DNA from: Cheiracanthium punctorium
Lineage: Eukaryota > Arthropoda > Arachnida > Araneae > Cheiracanthiidae
Length of the DNA stretch: 64,000 nucleotides
Assembly (NCBI GenBank): GCA_038373885.1
Contig: JAWZYV010012263.1
Span: 248,001 to 312,000, forward strand
Direction: 5' to 3'
A program made the translations under genes and the position numbers. The first letter of the stretch is position 1. Each line of letters begins with the position of its first letter. The notes under the pieces are model-generated. The model was not told where the DNA came from. It was given only the letters and a program-made list of their open reading frames with translations, and did not search any database. Positions 34,073 to 46,124 of the stretch are shown one piece after another.

Positions 34073-37000
34073 AATTTCTAAGATCTTTTAATACTTAGAT
34101 TTTTAATGAAAATAATATGTGAGTTTTACATCCCGCTTGCTCTATAACTCACGTTTACAGTAAAACTGATGACGTCAATAATAAAATAGCTACGGTATCG
34201 AGTAATAATTTAAAGCTCCTTTTAATCATTATTGAGAACTATCTCCCGTATAGACGTTAATATACTTCGGGGATGGGCACTAATACTATAGTTTAAGATA
34301 AGATTCATATCACAGATTAATGTTTGAATATTTTCTGCCAATTGAACTAAAGCCTTTACGATTCTAACTGTATGTAAATCGAATTGTAATCACATAAAAC
34401 CCTGCTGTTATAGCACCAATGTTTCCATAATTTCAATTACGTAAAGCTTGAAACTGCCAAAATTATTATTTGCAAGTATTATCCGACTGATTTAATGAAT
34501 GCGTTTATGATTACTGATGTAGTATACACAAGTTACATATTCCAGAATATACCTAGCTGTTTGCATGCTGTTCGTGTTTTAGGTCAACTTTGCTTCCGAC
34601 GTTTTGACGGTTACTTACCGCTAAAGCTATCTCTATGAAAACCGCGGAAGTAGATTTGCATACAACGTGATATTCTAAAAAGCTTGTGTTTAAAGCATGG
34701 TACGTACGCTTATATTACTCACCTGAGTATTCACGAGTTATTGAGTTATAATAGATCAGAGTTATATCTTAAAAAGTGTCAGAGATATGAAGACAAATAT
34801 ATGCTGACTTAAACCCCTTTTCAATGGCTCCCCCAAGGAAAAAATACCGTTGGATGATCGCGTTTCAGGGGTCCTACAGAAATTATGAAAGAAAATATTT
34901 TTTTGCTCTCTAACAGTAAATGTTTACATTGAAATTCATATATACCCTTGACCATCTTTATTATAAGATATCTCTGAGACATTTAATGTAAACGTTAGTT
35001 CTTGACTTTATTTGGAGTTATTAGTGAGTTTATATTTATTAGTAAGTTGACTTTATTTGGAGTGTTTCAAAGTTTTTAAACATGTATGTGCTAAACTTAG
35101 AAGAAATGAAAACTATGCCTTTTGGAAATAATAGCTTAGAGCATTCAAAGTATAAAATGAGCACCCTTTCTTTCAAGAACAATAACGGAAATTATTATTT
35201 TCTTCCTACGTATTGCCTTTATTTTTTGGTTCTTCCTACGTATTACCTTTATTTTTTGGAAAAGAAATGCTACCAAGGGTGCAATTACTGGCAGAAAAAA
35301 AAATCGATTCCATTTAGATGAAAAGGACAAGATTTCTTTCAAAGAATGATAGCCTACGTTAAAAAGACAACAAGCTTGTTGACTGTGCTGTCTATTGAAT
35401 CAATTGGAAGAAGTTCAGGCATATGAAACCTAAATTAACGTCCCATTATCTCTTAGTAAGAAATATTGTATAAGATAGTAAACACCCAAAATAATAAGGT
35501 TTGGAGATAATCTAGTGTTAAGTAATTTAAATAATTTTGTGTAAATTTGTTGATTTCGATAAAATTACATTCTGATATTAAAAAAAGAAAGAAAAAAAAA
35601 AAAACTCGCCAATTTTGCTAGATTAAGCCAATCAGTCTGAATATTAAACGGATGAGATTATTTTCGCTCCTACTTTTTTGGCGAAACTTTTACTGTACTT
35701 CCAATGCATGGACTTAGTCTTGAAGGATGTCAGCCTTCGTTGTCTGAGAAGTCTACATTTTACAACAGTCTTACAAACGGTTGCGATCTAAGTTAATTCT
35801 ACAAGAGATTTATTCTCTTCCTTCCTCCGCCCAGAGGATGTACATCTCGCTACTTTCCGGTTTTGAGTTCAAACGTAGCTTGGTTTTTGACATCCTATAA
35901 TCTTCACTCTTCAGTTTGGATTTTCTGTGTTGATTTAGTAAAGATAAAAATACGTGGTAAAAAGGAAATTACTATAATGAAGAAAATGTTGTTTGACACA
36001 GTAATGAGTAATTTTGACATTGCTCGGAGATGATAGTTTTCAATTAAATAAACTGTTTCTTATCTTCCTGACTATGCCTACATGTAAAATAGAGGTCGAA
36101 CAATTAACGAGCTTTATAACTGATTGCACTTTTTTTCTTGATTAAGATTATTTTTAAAAAAGGTTCATTATTACCGAAAGTTCAAGATTATCAGTCCGTT
36201 TTTTGTGAATATTTAAGGTCTACATACATATACGGTTACAATTTACCAGTAATTTGAGTTTAGGGTTATGAATCTACAGACAAAGCATTGGTTTAAGATT
36301 TTTTAGCGCTGAGCTGTAAAGGATATGGGACTACAGCGGATTCTAAACTGGTCCCGACATGTATTGAATGCATGGCCAAATTCGACGTCAACTTTTTTTT
36401 TAATTAGTAGTTAACAAGTTGTGATTTGAAATGAATCAAACAAGTTAGCAATGTTACCAAGATCAAGAAATACGGTAAATATCAGTTAATTGAATCTTAC
36501 CTTAGCCTTAATTATTTCAAATTTAATCTATACGTCCATCAACTTGGCTAAGCGATTTTTTTTTCTACGCAAGTTTTGGTTAGTGTTAGGCGTATTACAG
36601 AGTTTTGGTTACTATAACAAGGGTTAGGTTAGCGTAAAGCGGTGATTCATCTCAATTAAAATGCAATCAGCATTTTCAAATATTCGATTGTCATCATTAG
36701 CAGCCTAGTTTCAATGAGTTATTCCATAATTATTGCGATTTCGAGCCCATATTGTAAAATAAATAAATAAACGAACGGACAATTAAAATTTTCTAATACG
36801 TAGAACATAAACGGGCAAGAGTAATGCTTGAATATTTCAATTGAGGAAGAAACGTATTTATGTCATATTTCATAATAATATGAGATCATAAGATTTTTCC
36901 AGGTATATTGGTGTACTGTCTCATTCAAGTAATTTTTGAAGATTATTGAAAAGATGTATTTTCAAAAAAGTAACACATATTTTTGATGTTTTACCTAATT

Positions 37001-37520
37001 TTTATATCGTGTAAATATGAGATACAATATATGACTTTCGAAGTTAAAATGAAAAGTAATTTGAATGGATTAACATGAATAATGTCACAGTTTCATATTA
37101 TTTTTATTTTCCAGCTGAAGAGCCATGCACAAGTGGATAAATCACGGATCATTGGTAGATAGCTGAAATGTGAGTGTCCAGGGTTTCAGCCTACCACGTG
37201 GCTGTCGATTTAAGTTTCTGGATTTTGGGGCAATTTTCTGCAAATGTAATGTGAGTACGTTTTAGAACTCCTGAAAAAGTCCTCCTCACAAGGCATTCCT
37301 CGCTTTGGCATATAGACAGTGTTCTTTGCTTTAACGGAAATAAAAATATATTCTAACTAGTCGTGCATCCCGGGGGTATTACGTAATTACTTGTTGTAAA
37401 AATTGCCTCCTGTTGTCTTTTCAACTTCCTTAGCTTATTTTCACGCCCACTCATAGGCATAAAGTGAATATGAATCTTAAAAGTATTAGTCTGTATACTT
37501 GCACGGTTCTTCAAGCACTG
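34073..37520. other. No gene; fragments of repeats
   Basis: AT-rich DNA. 34749-34870 repeats the interior of the 33267 element (AAAAAGTGTCRGAGATATKA, then CTGACTTAAAC, then AATGGCTC). 35200-35259 is a two-unit 30-bp tandem repeat. No protein domain recognised; the 79- and 65-codon overlapping frames around 35100-35340 are not convincing. Confidence 0.45.
35200..35259. repeat. 30-bp tandem duplication
   Basis: Two adjacent units starting TTCTTCCTACGTATT differ at one base (G/A) in 30. Confidence 0.9.
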
Positions 37521-37659
37521 GATGTGATGCAGCTACCAAAAAATGACTCAGCTGCTAATTAAAAAATCTGGAGTGACTCCACTCGACCTTCCGAACACTT
37601 ACGATTAAGATCATTACCAAGCATTTAAATAAATTTTAATCGATGAATAATTCAAATAT

Positions 37660-38215
37660 ATATATACCAAAATGAAGCTCAATCGAATGTATCGTTTAAA
37701 CGCTAGCGCACTTTCAAGAATTTCTCCCCATAGGCTATAATGTAAAAGGAATTTTTGGCGTAGCCCTGTAGAAAAACTATAAGTCCTATACACATCAAAA
37801 TCGATACCGGTCTTACGATGGTTGTTTATAACATGTACACCCAATTTGAGCTCAATCGAATGTACCGTTTAAACGCTAGCGCACTTCCCAGAATTTTCCC
37901 CCATAGGCCATAATGGAAAAGAAATCTTTGTCGTAGCCCTGTAGAAAAACTATAAGTCTTATACACACCGAAATCAATACCGGTCTTGCGACGGTGGTTT
38001 ATAAAATATATACCTAATTTGAGCTCAATCTAATGTACCGTTTAAACGCTAGCGCACTTTCAAGAATTTTCCCCCATAGGCCATAATGTAAAAGAAATCT
38101 TTGTCGTTGCCCTGTAGAAAAACTATAAGTTCTATACACACCAAAATCAATACCGGTCTTGCGACGGTGGTTTATAACATATATACCCAATTTGAGCTCA
38201 ATCGCATGCCCCGTT
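37660..38215. repeat. Tandem array, about 173-bp period, just over three units
   Basis: Units are marked by TGAGCTCAATCGAATGTACC at about 37675, 37847, 38020 and (truncated) 38193, and contain GTTTAAACGCTAGCGCAC, CCCCATAGGCCATAATG and GCCCTGTAGAAAAACTATAA. The units are very similar. The array runs into GGAGCTATCGTGTTCACTGAC and a CA/TACA microsatellite at 38237-38295. Confidence 0.9.
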
Positions 38216-38236
38216 CAGGAGCTATCGTGTTCACTG

Positions 38237-38295
38237 ACATACACACAAACACACATACACACACGCACACACATACACACATACATACATACATC
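38237..38295. repeat. (CA)n/(CATA)n microsatellite
   Basis: Alternating CA with TACA and CGCA interruptions directly after the 173-bp array. The short frames through it are repeats of Thr/His and not genes. Confidence 0.9.
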
Positions 38296-38460
38296 TCGTA
38301 AAAATAACATAAATGAATTCAGAAGCCCTCTAAACGTGTCAATACACCAAAATCTCGAATTCGAATTTTTTCATGATTACAATACTTTCCTTACATGGTA
38401 CATGTTCGGAAAGTAAAAATAGTAAATCCTGTAACTAAAAATGTAGTAATTTTTTTCTAT

Positions 38461-38858
38461 TATGCCCGCTGACAACCGCATGCGGTGCCAGATCCCCCCA
38501 GATAGAGAGGCGATGGGCAGAGGGGGGGGGGCACCTTCCATTTCTACTGCGCCCGAGTGGGAGGAAGCCCGACTTACCCCTGCGGTCCCCTAATTTTGAT
38601 CCCATTCCAGAGGAGGGTCCAACACCCTGAAATCGGCACCCCCAGCGGTATCGTTTAACAACTTGGAGGACGTTGGAGCCACGACGGATTTTACGTGCAC
38701 CCGCTCCCATTAGCGTACGCGGTTCCACAGCAGTCGAGCCGAGAGGGGGGAAGTCCCTCCCAAGCACTGGCCAAGTCGGATGCTGCTTCACTTGCCATTT
38801 TCCTATGGGATCGGAGTTCAGCGACCAGACCACTGCGGGACCAAAAAAAAAAAAAAAA
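38461..38858 (+). mobile_element. GC-richer retroposon fragment with poly(A) tail
   Basis: About 400 bp, clearly richer in G+C than the surroundings and ending on the plus strand with 16 A residues (38843-38858) after CCACTGCGGGACC. This is the layout of a retroposed 3' end (LINE 3' region or SINE). The hexamer AGTAAT occurs on both sides (38445-38450, 38860-38865), a weak target-duplication candidate. Open frames exist on both strands (132 codons minus at 38435-38833; 63 and 60 codons plus) but none shows a domain. Family not recognised. Confidence 0.6.
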
Positions 38859-38962
38859 GAGTAATAAAAATCTTTAATATTAAATTAATAAGTAAAACTA
38901 TTAAAAATCTTCAAGTTCTACTGTTTAAAAGTTAATAGTTTATGTGATGCAGCTACCAAAAA

Positions 38963-39302
38963 TTCGTTTAATACACTTGAGCTAATTTGCATGCGAGGGA
39001 GAAAGAAACAAGAGAAAACGTTTTTCATTTTTTACGTGTTGATATGAATTGACATTTTTTTTTTTAAATCTTTGCGTGTCATTACAAGGTGGTAGAATCT
39101 GATAGGTTACAGGAGTTGAAAGCTAGTGATACTGGGTCACATTTTTACTGGATTCCAAAGGTCATTCTTTCGAAAGGCTCATTTTTTAGACTCGGTGTGA
39201 ATCAGTTGCCTATAGGATGCTTCTATCATTTCGATTCCTAGAGTCAGTGTGAATGCAGTTGAGACTCCTATCCATTCCACTAGAATAACCTTCTCAAATT
39301 CA
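38963..39302. other. No gene recognised
   Basis: AT-rich DNA before the nested TTAA element. Confidence 0.4.
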
Positions 39303-39306
39303 TTAA

Positions 39307-40204
39307 CCCCCTTAAGCGGTTTGCCCGTACAGTGTACGTGCTACCCAAAATTGGCCTCAACTGGTTTGCCCGTATAGCGTACGGGCATCGATATTTTCTC
39401 TTTTCCTTTTCTGATTTGCCCGTATATTTCATTCTTGTGAAGAGACTGTTTAGTATTAATATTTTTCAATAGATTGCGTGGCTTGTCAATGTAACTGAAA
39501 TGCTTTTCATCCGGGTTTTTCTTCCTAGCGAGAGAGCGGGAATATTTCATCATATGCCTTTCAAAATATGCCTTTTTTGGAAGCATTTCGGTAAAATATC
39601 AGGTTGTGACGGAAGTTTTCCGCCAGATTTGCATGGGTCAGCTCATGCGGTACCGAGCGATTGACCTTATATATCAAGTATATGCGATGCTTAGCGAGAC
39701 TAATGGACATGGCACTAAAGTCTAACTCTTTTAGCTAGCTCTCGAGTGGATGAATATTTTATCTCCTTCCACAAATTCTCGTTGGCGGGCCTCATCAGCA
39801 TCAGTAAGCTGGCCAGAGCGCTCTGCTTCTTAAATGTCCTAGTCCTCGTTTTTGAGCTTTTGGTACCAAATCTTCACAGTGTCGTATGATACAACAGTAG
39901 TACCTTAAGCTGTACACATGATTCGGTGTCATTCTGTAGCTGACTTTTTGCAACAGAACTGAGAGTAAATGATGGTTCAATCTGGTAGTGTGGTAGTTCC
40001 ATTTCAGACACCTTATACTTAATCATAACGATATTGTTTTACAGATTTCACAACACAGTGCTCTAAAACAAGTCTTTTTTTTTCAAATAACAAAAATCGT
40101 TTAACAAAATATTGGCAAAGACACCAGCGTGAACTGTTTGTGCAGACAATACTTGCAGTGGCGGAAAACTTTCGTTACAACCTAATAATTGACCGCTTAA
40201 AGGG
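39307..40204. mobile_element. TTAA-flanked (piggyBac-like) element hosting a mariner insertion
   Basis: TTAA on both sides (39303-39306, 40205-40208), with ends CCCCCTTAAGCGG and CCGCTTAAAGGG as inverted repeats. Inside the left part GGTTTGCCCGTA is repeated (39319, 39362, with a partial copy near 39412) with GTACGGGC variants. Without the nested mariner (39599-40185) it is about 310 bp, so it is a non-autonomous element. Its ends differ from the four-copy hairpin family, though both begin with CCC after TTAA. Confidence 0.82.
39599..40185 (-). mobile_element. Internally deleted mariner element, copy 2 (nested)
   Basis: 587 bp, TA on both sides (39597-39598, 40186-40187), with the same ends as 7610-8197 and nearly the same sequence throughout. 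The minus strand carries the same transposase scraps; here the signature reads NRSVPHEL instead of NSWVPREL. Identical breakpoints in both copies show that the deletion predates their spread. Sits inside the TTAA element 39307-40204 and is therefore younger than it. Confidence 0.9.
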
Positions 40205-40430
40205 TTAAAATAAATTTTCATATATAGTGCATAATCAACTTTACACATTTTCTTGCATGAGGTTTTTTTTTCTTTTACTTATAAAAGTTGCGCATGCTTT
40301 ATAAATAATGTATAATCGAAATGAATTAGGGAGCCTTGCACCTGGGCGGATAGATTACAATTACGGAACAGCATCCAATGCCGGATGTAGTGCTTTTGCG
40401 ACTAAAAAATATAAACTCTCCTTCTCTTAA

Positions 40431-40730
40431 CCCTTTGAGGCGCAACCCTTTCCCAATGCTGAAAAAAGGGCAGTCGTTGCCCTTTTTTCAGCATTGGGCA
40501 ATCTATCCAACAGTTCTCGCAATCTTCTATTTTTCAGCCGATGTCATTGCTGTTAAAAAGAATCGTGCCAATTTTTTATGGGAAGTGACGTGCTAAAAAG
40601 TAAAGGATTCTCTTGGAGCTATGTCACCCGCAACTATTTTTATAGAAATCCAATCTATTCTTCGTGACTGGCAACAGTCAAAACGTCAGAGTTGGGTGTT
40701 CCCAGAGCGGGAACACTGAGCGTTAAAGGG
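40431..40730. mobile_element. TTAA-flanked hairpin MITE, copy B (shortest)
   Basis: 300 bp between TTAA at 40427-40430 and 40731-40734. Starts CCCTTTGAGGCGCAA, ends GAGCGTTAAAGGG. Same family as 6342-6850 in the opposite orientation. The hairpin is reduced to 40452-40498 (CCCAATGCTGAAAAAAGGGC and its complement). The remainder (GTCACCCGCAACTATTTTTA, TCTTCGTGACTGGCAACAGT) is well conserved between copies. Confidence 0.9.
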
Positions 40731-40734
40731 TTAA

Positions 40735-41608
40735 AAAAAAGTTCGTTACTATTAACGCTCGAACAACTGTTCATTAGGGTGACTGGAAAATAATATTTTA
40801 TTAAATAAAATTTAAACGAATAAAGTTTCAAAAACTTTATAACTACAAACAAGCTGTACCTAAACATATTTATATTTGTTACATTTTGAAGCAACAACTT
40901 TATGGATCTTTTTTTTCTTGCAGAAGAAACATGATCTATTTTAGACGACTACCCACCTTAGAGGACGATATTCAAAATGGTCTAAAATTTGATTTTTAGA
41001 TATCCGCGAATGTTGTATTTTACGGTCAGAATTTTAGGGATCTCTTTTTCTTGGAGTTCGCGCGAAATACGTGAAAAGAGCGTTTAGGCCACCTATCCAT
41101 CCCCTCCTAGATATCTAATTTTGGAAAATGCTGTCCAATCCAGCATCTATGTTAATAAACTCTCATACATAACGAATTTTGAATGATTAGCTTTCGGCTA
41201 GTCGAAATAGTGAGATTCGAGAAAACATTTCTTTCTAGTCTGCCCATTATATTATTGCATTCAATCTCGCACCAATGACTTTTAACTGGATGCGCCCGCT
41301 CATCGTTTAAGCTTCGTTCTGCTTCTCATCTGGTGAAGTAGCAAAACGTTTTAGCCCATCAGTCTCCTATGCCTCACTCCGTTTGTGGCATGGGTACTTA
41401 CTTCGCTTTGTCGTTTGGACTTTAGTCGTACGACTCTAAATTTCCGTTGCAAGTTTAAATTGTCTTTCTTCCCATTCACAAAATAACCCTTCATTGCGAC
41501 AGTCTAAGCGAGACATGCAATGACTCCATTCTTTTTTTTTTTTAAGGATTTAGAATTTATTTGTGCTTTTTACGTGTAAGAAGCTTCCTCGTTGACTTTG
41601 CAGCAAAT
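40735..41608. other. No gene recognised
   Basis: A somewhat less AT-rich stretch at 41220-41480 has no open frame or RNA feature that I can identify. Confidence 0.45.
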
Positions 41609-42793
41609 AAGCTTCTCGTACGGATGGAAAAATGTTGAAAATAATTTCGCAGACTAAAAAATTAATTGAATGCCATCAAGGATGCATAGTTAACCTATAT
41701 AATATCGAAAACTACAAAAATAATATATTTTAAAAAACATCAAATATGTGTTTCTCTCTAGGCCTATGTATATGTTACCAGCAATGTATATGAAAGATGT
41801 CATTATATAGAATGCCCTGGCATTTTATGTAATGCCAAAAACTGGCCGGAAAAGTATGAAAAGATAAATATTTCCAATATTGCCTAGGCGTTTTATAAAA
41901 TGCCAAATGATAAACCGGCAAAGTATGAAATTCATCTCATTTCGTTTCAATATCACTTTACAAGGTTCGTTATATTTTACGAATTTTATTGAAAACCCCT
42001 AAAAACCTGCATTTGGTAAAAATATCTATGCATTCGGGCTAAATCAAGAAATTGTCTTACAAACTTTAAATTTTTTACGTGCCCTTTTTGCGGTTTTCTC
42101 CAGGTGTATTGTGAATCCACGTTAGAACCCCTTAAAAGGCCCTCTGACCAAGGCAGCCCCCCATCCTAGGCAGATCGCCTATGCGTAGCGTTGCCATAAC
42201 AACACAAACAAGCTTCTCGTACGGGTGGAAAAATGTTGAAAATAATTTCGCAGACTAAAAAATTAATTGAATGCCATCAAGGATGCATAGTTAACCTATA
42301 TCATATGGAAAACTAAAAAAATAATATATTTTAAAAAACATCAAATATGTGTTTCTCTCTAGGCCTACGTATATGTTACCAGCAATGTATATGAAAGATG
42401 TCATTATATAGAATGCCCTGGAATTTTATGTAATGCCAAAAACTGGCCGGAAAAGTATGAAAAGATAAATATTTCCAATATTGCCTAGGCATTTTATAAA
42501 ATGCCAAATGATAAACCGGCAAAGTATGAAATTCATCTGATTTCGTTTCAATATCACTTTACAAGGTTCGTTATATTTTAAGAATTTTATTAAAAATCCT
42601 AAAAACCAGCATTTCGTAAAAATATCTATGCATTCGGGCTAAATCAAGAAATTGTCTTACAAACTTAATTTTTTTACGTGCCCTTTTTGCGGTTTTCTCC
42701 AGGTGCATTGTGAATCCACGTTAGAACCCCTTAAAAGGCCCCAATCCTAGGCAGATCGCCTATGCGTAGCATTGCCATAACAACACAAACAAA
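41609..42793. repeat. Two-copy direct duplication, about 601-bp unit
   Basis: The unit starting AAGCTTCTCGTACGG at 41609 begins again at 42210 and is nearly identical to about 42793. Differences are scattered substitutions, a small deletion in copy 2 after CTTAAAAGGCCC, and single-base indels. The shared text includes GCAATGTATATGAAAGATGT and repeated AATGCC phrases (TAATGCCAAAAACTGGCCGG, then TTGCCTAGGCRTTTTATAAA, then ATGCCAAATG). High identity suggests a recent tandem duplication. No coding content. Confidence 0.92.
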
Positions 42794-42975
42794 CAGTAGA
42801 CTGCACACTTTGTGGCACAAACAACACCTTTTTCCTTACCAGCCATAATGAAAATTAATAAGTTTTTCCGACGCATCCTAATATATATTTTTGAGGAATG
42901 AACGTCTTAAAAAAAATTTTGTCGCCAGTCTTTTTTTTCCATACTTTGCCCAAAGAGCGTTTGTCGTTATCTAAA

Positions 42976-43050
42976 ATGTCTAGGTACTATTTACAATGCC
43001 TAGGTACTATATACAATGCCTAAGTACTATATACAATGCCTAGGTCAAGT
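42976..43050. repeat. 20-bp tandem repeat (TGCCTAGG type)
   Basis: Four consecutive units of roughly ATGCCTAGGTACTATATACA, with variants TGTCTAGG and TGCCTAAG. The TGCCTAGG core also occurs in the preceding 601-bp units. Confidence 0.88.
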
Positions 43051-43414
43051 TTATAGAAATTCTCATATTTCATACTATTCTTAAAAACGACGAGCGTTTC
43101 ATAAACTATCTAAGTGTTCTACAGAATGCCAACTTTTCATACATTGCCAGCAACATGTGCACAAGTACAAATACGTATCGAAGAAATCACTAAAATTTTA
43201 TTTGTTTGCTCAATAGACTGCCTAAGAAATCGGTAAATGGTGCAATTTAGTTCAGATCTATAAGAAGGAATGAGAAATGTTTATTTTAATTGTGGTGAAG
43301 CACGAGCCCGCGCTCCTTTCCATTATGAAAAAATCATCTTAATGTAAGTTATTTAACATTAAGATGAACTATTTTCTAGAATTTTATATAATCGAATATC
43401 TAGAATCAATGGAA

Positions 43415-43452
<38 letters not shown>

Positions 43453-44369
43453 CTGCATTGAAAACTTATCTGGCTTTAAAGTTTAAAAAACGAAAATTGC
43501 TCACAGATCGCAATTAGAAATGCTGCTATGGTAAATCAAATTCATATCAATTACGTAAAATGCCGCAATTTCGTGCAACTTTGCATAATTATATTTCACA
43601 AATGTGTACAGTACGTGCTTTAAAAGTGCATTTTACTTTTCTATAATTTAAAATATTTTAAAATAGTTTGTTTGAAGTCCCTCATTTATGGTAGCCTATT
43701 TTTAGTATAATGATGAAATTTGTGCTAATACAAATATGGAAAAGAAATGTTGGCTTTCAAATGGTCTGTAGTGATATTAACAGTTAAATTGTGCTTTAAA
43801 AAATATAATGCATGTTTTCATGAAAATGCGGGCTTGGATAATGATCATGCTATTTTTTCGGAATGGTAGGAAGTTTTTTGGCGTATTCAGGGTTCAAAAA
43901 ATGCTCTAAATATGACTTCATATAGATGCGCAAAACTGGAGTGGCGGATAAAGAGTTGTTTTAGAGTGCTTGGTTAAAAAACAAAAAGTAAGAGAAATGC
44001 TTTAGGGTAACATTTTGCTTTGCTGTTCTTTTCTTAAACATGCCACCCCCCCAAAAAAAAACATAAAGAAAACTGACGTGTCCGCAACATTTGAGCATCT
44101 TTGTAAACTCATTTTTATTTTTTCCAAACATATGGAAAATGTAAAATTAATTTATAAATGCAGACTTCAGATAATTTCCTACGTCACGCCTCCAGATTTT
44201 CCAGATTTATGGATAAAATTTGCAGTTTAGCTGATTTTTTTCTGTGAAAGTAAAACTTCCTGACTGTTCCAGTTTTTCTTGACCGCTAACTACCCTGTAT
44301 AAGCCCAAAAAACCTCCCAGAATTCTGTACTATAGCATGATTATTATCCACATACGCATTTCCATGAAA

Positions 44370-44438
<69 letters not shown>

Positions 44439-45573
44439 GACGCAAAACTTAACTTTCCTCATTTAAGGGAAGGATGGGGCATTTTTATTACAATTTTAAC
44501 TTCCTATATACAGCTAGGACTTCAATAATTACCATTAAATTTATATTTTTAAAGTATGTTAAAATGTTTCAAGATGTTATTTTGAAACTCAAAGTTGTGC
44601 AAGTAGAAAATAATTTCGGGAGTCGGAGAAAATCTGCCTGATTTAAGCACACGATTTTATAATTTTTGAAATCCATTTCTTAAATCTTTTTTGACGATAT
44701 TTTTAGAGTGACCTCTTGCTGATCCAATACGCATATTTTTCAAAACCTGTAGAGTTTTAAAATTCCAGAAAATTATCCAGCTGTTTTTCTTCATTCCATA
44801 ACTGGAAGTTCAAGAATCATCACCAACATTAAAAAAAAGCCGTAAAATCGTAATTAAATATTATTTAAAACGCTCTTTCCTTAAACTAAATTGAATAATT
44901 TGATAAATATATTAAATTAAAAGTCTCACACAAAAGCACGATGACAAACTGTACAATCTCGTGGAAATGGCAGTCAGAAAAATAGTCATAAATTACTTTT
45001 AATATTAAAAGAAGTATTAAAGTTTGAAACATTCTTCATCTCATACTCCCGAAAAACTTCCTTGCTCAACCACGCATTTACTTCAGAACACACCACAAAT
45101 GTCGTCCAGAAAATGTAAAATAATATGAAAAATCTCTTTTCAGAATCCCTTAAGTAGAATTAATCTTTACTAGGAGAAAGAAATTAGTTTAAAAGTGCTT
45201 GGACTACACAAAGAAATTTATTTTCTCAGCTCTGCACTCATCCTCTGTCGTCTCAACTATTCCTGCTTCCTCAAATCTCTGTGTACGAAACAATGTAGGT
45301 AGTATTGTATTTTAACTTTCAGAGAGATTGAGTGGGTTTCGTTTTTGAATATTTTCCCCCATGTCGATCGTTTTTGGTATTTCTTTTAGCTTGAGGAGTG
45401 TCGTAATAATTTAGATCGAAATAAAATAACGATGAAAATATTTTACAATTTTCGATATTATTTTAATGGCTATGAAAGTTTTTAATATTTTCTAATACGA
45501 TTTAATTTTTAGTTTGCGAAAAAAGAAAAAAAAATCAATGAAGGAATATGAATATTACATATCTTGATGACAT
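43051..45573. other. No gene; two AT microsatellites
   Basis: AT-rich DNA with (AT)n at 43417-43449 and (AT)n followed by a 26-base T run at 44377-44438. No domain, RNA gene or paired ends recognised. Confidence 0.5.
44377..44438. repeat. (AT)n plus poly(T)
   Basis: About 36 bases of AT repeats run directly into about 26 T residues; on the minus strand this is an A tail followed by AT repeats. Confidence 0.95.
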
Positions 45574-45577
45574 TTAA

Positions 45578-46096
45578 CCCTTTGAGGCGCAACCCTTTCC
45601 TAAATGCTGGAAAAAGGGCAGCCGTTGCCATCGCTCGACATAACTTCCAGCAAGATGGCGGACGATCGAAACGTTCATCGCGTGCCACAGATCTAGAGAC
45701 CCTTTTTTGACGCAGCTGGCTGTGCCGCACAGGGAAAAAAGGGTCTCTAGATCTGCGGCACGCGATGAACGTTTCGATCCTCCGCCATCTTGCTGGTAGT
45801 TAAGTCGAGCGATAGCAACGGCTGCCCTTTTTTCAGCATTGAGCAACCTATCCAGCTGTTCGCGCATTCTTCCATTTTTCAGCAGATGTCAGTGCTGTTA
45901 AAAATAATCGTGACATTTTTATTTATTTATTTTTTTTTTTCACTGGAAATGACTTGCTATAAAAAGTAAAGGATTCTCGTGGAGCTAGGTCACCCGCCAC
46001 TATTTTTATAGAAATCCAATCTATTCTTCGTGACTGGCAATAGTCAAAACGTCAGAGTTTGGTGTTCCCAGAGCTGGAACACTGCGCGTTAAAGGG
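45578..46096. mobile_element. TTAA-flanked hairpin MITE, copy C
   Basis: 519 bp between TTAA at 45574-45577 and 46097-46100. Starts CCCTTTGAGGCGCAA, ends CGCGTTAAAGGG. Near full-size hairpin at 45603-45840, with the loop region rearranged (GCTGGCTGTGCCGCACAGGG). Two overlapping minus-strand frames (73 and 97 codons) only reflect the hairpin. Ends 28 bp before the CAGGGTG-type element at 46125. Confidence 0.9.
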
Positions 46097-46124
46097 TTAA
46101 GGTAATGGTAAAGAAGAGAATATA

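Noticed and set aside
38435..38833. 132-codon minus-strand frame
   Set aside because: Antisense to the poly(A)-ended retroposon, low complexity, no recognisable domain.
44337..44528. 63-codon frame with repeated Ile-Tyr and Phe
   Set aside because: Translation of the (AT)n plus poly(T) microsatellite.
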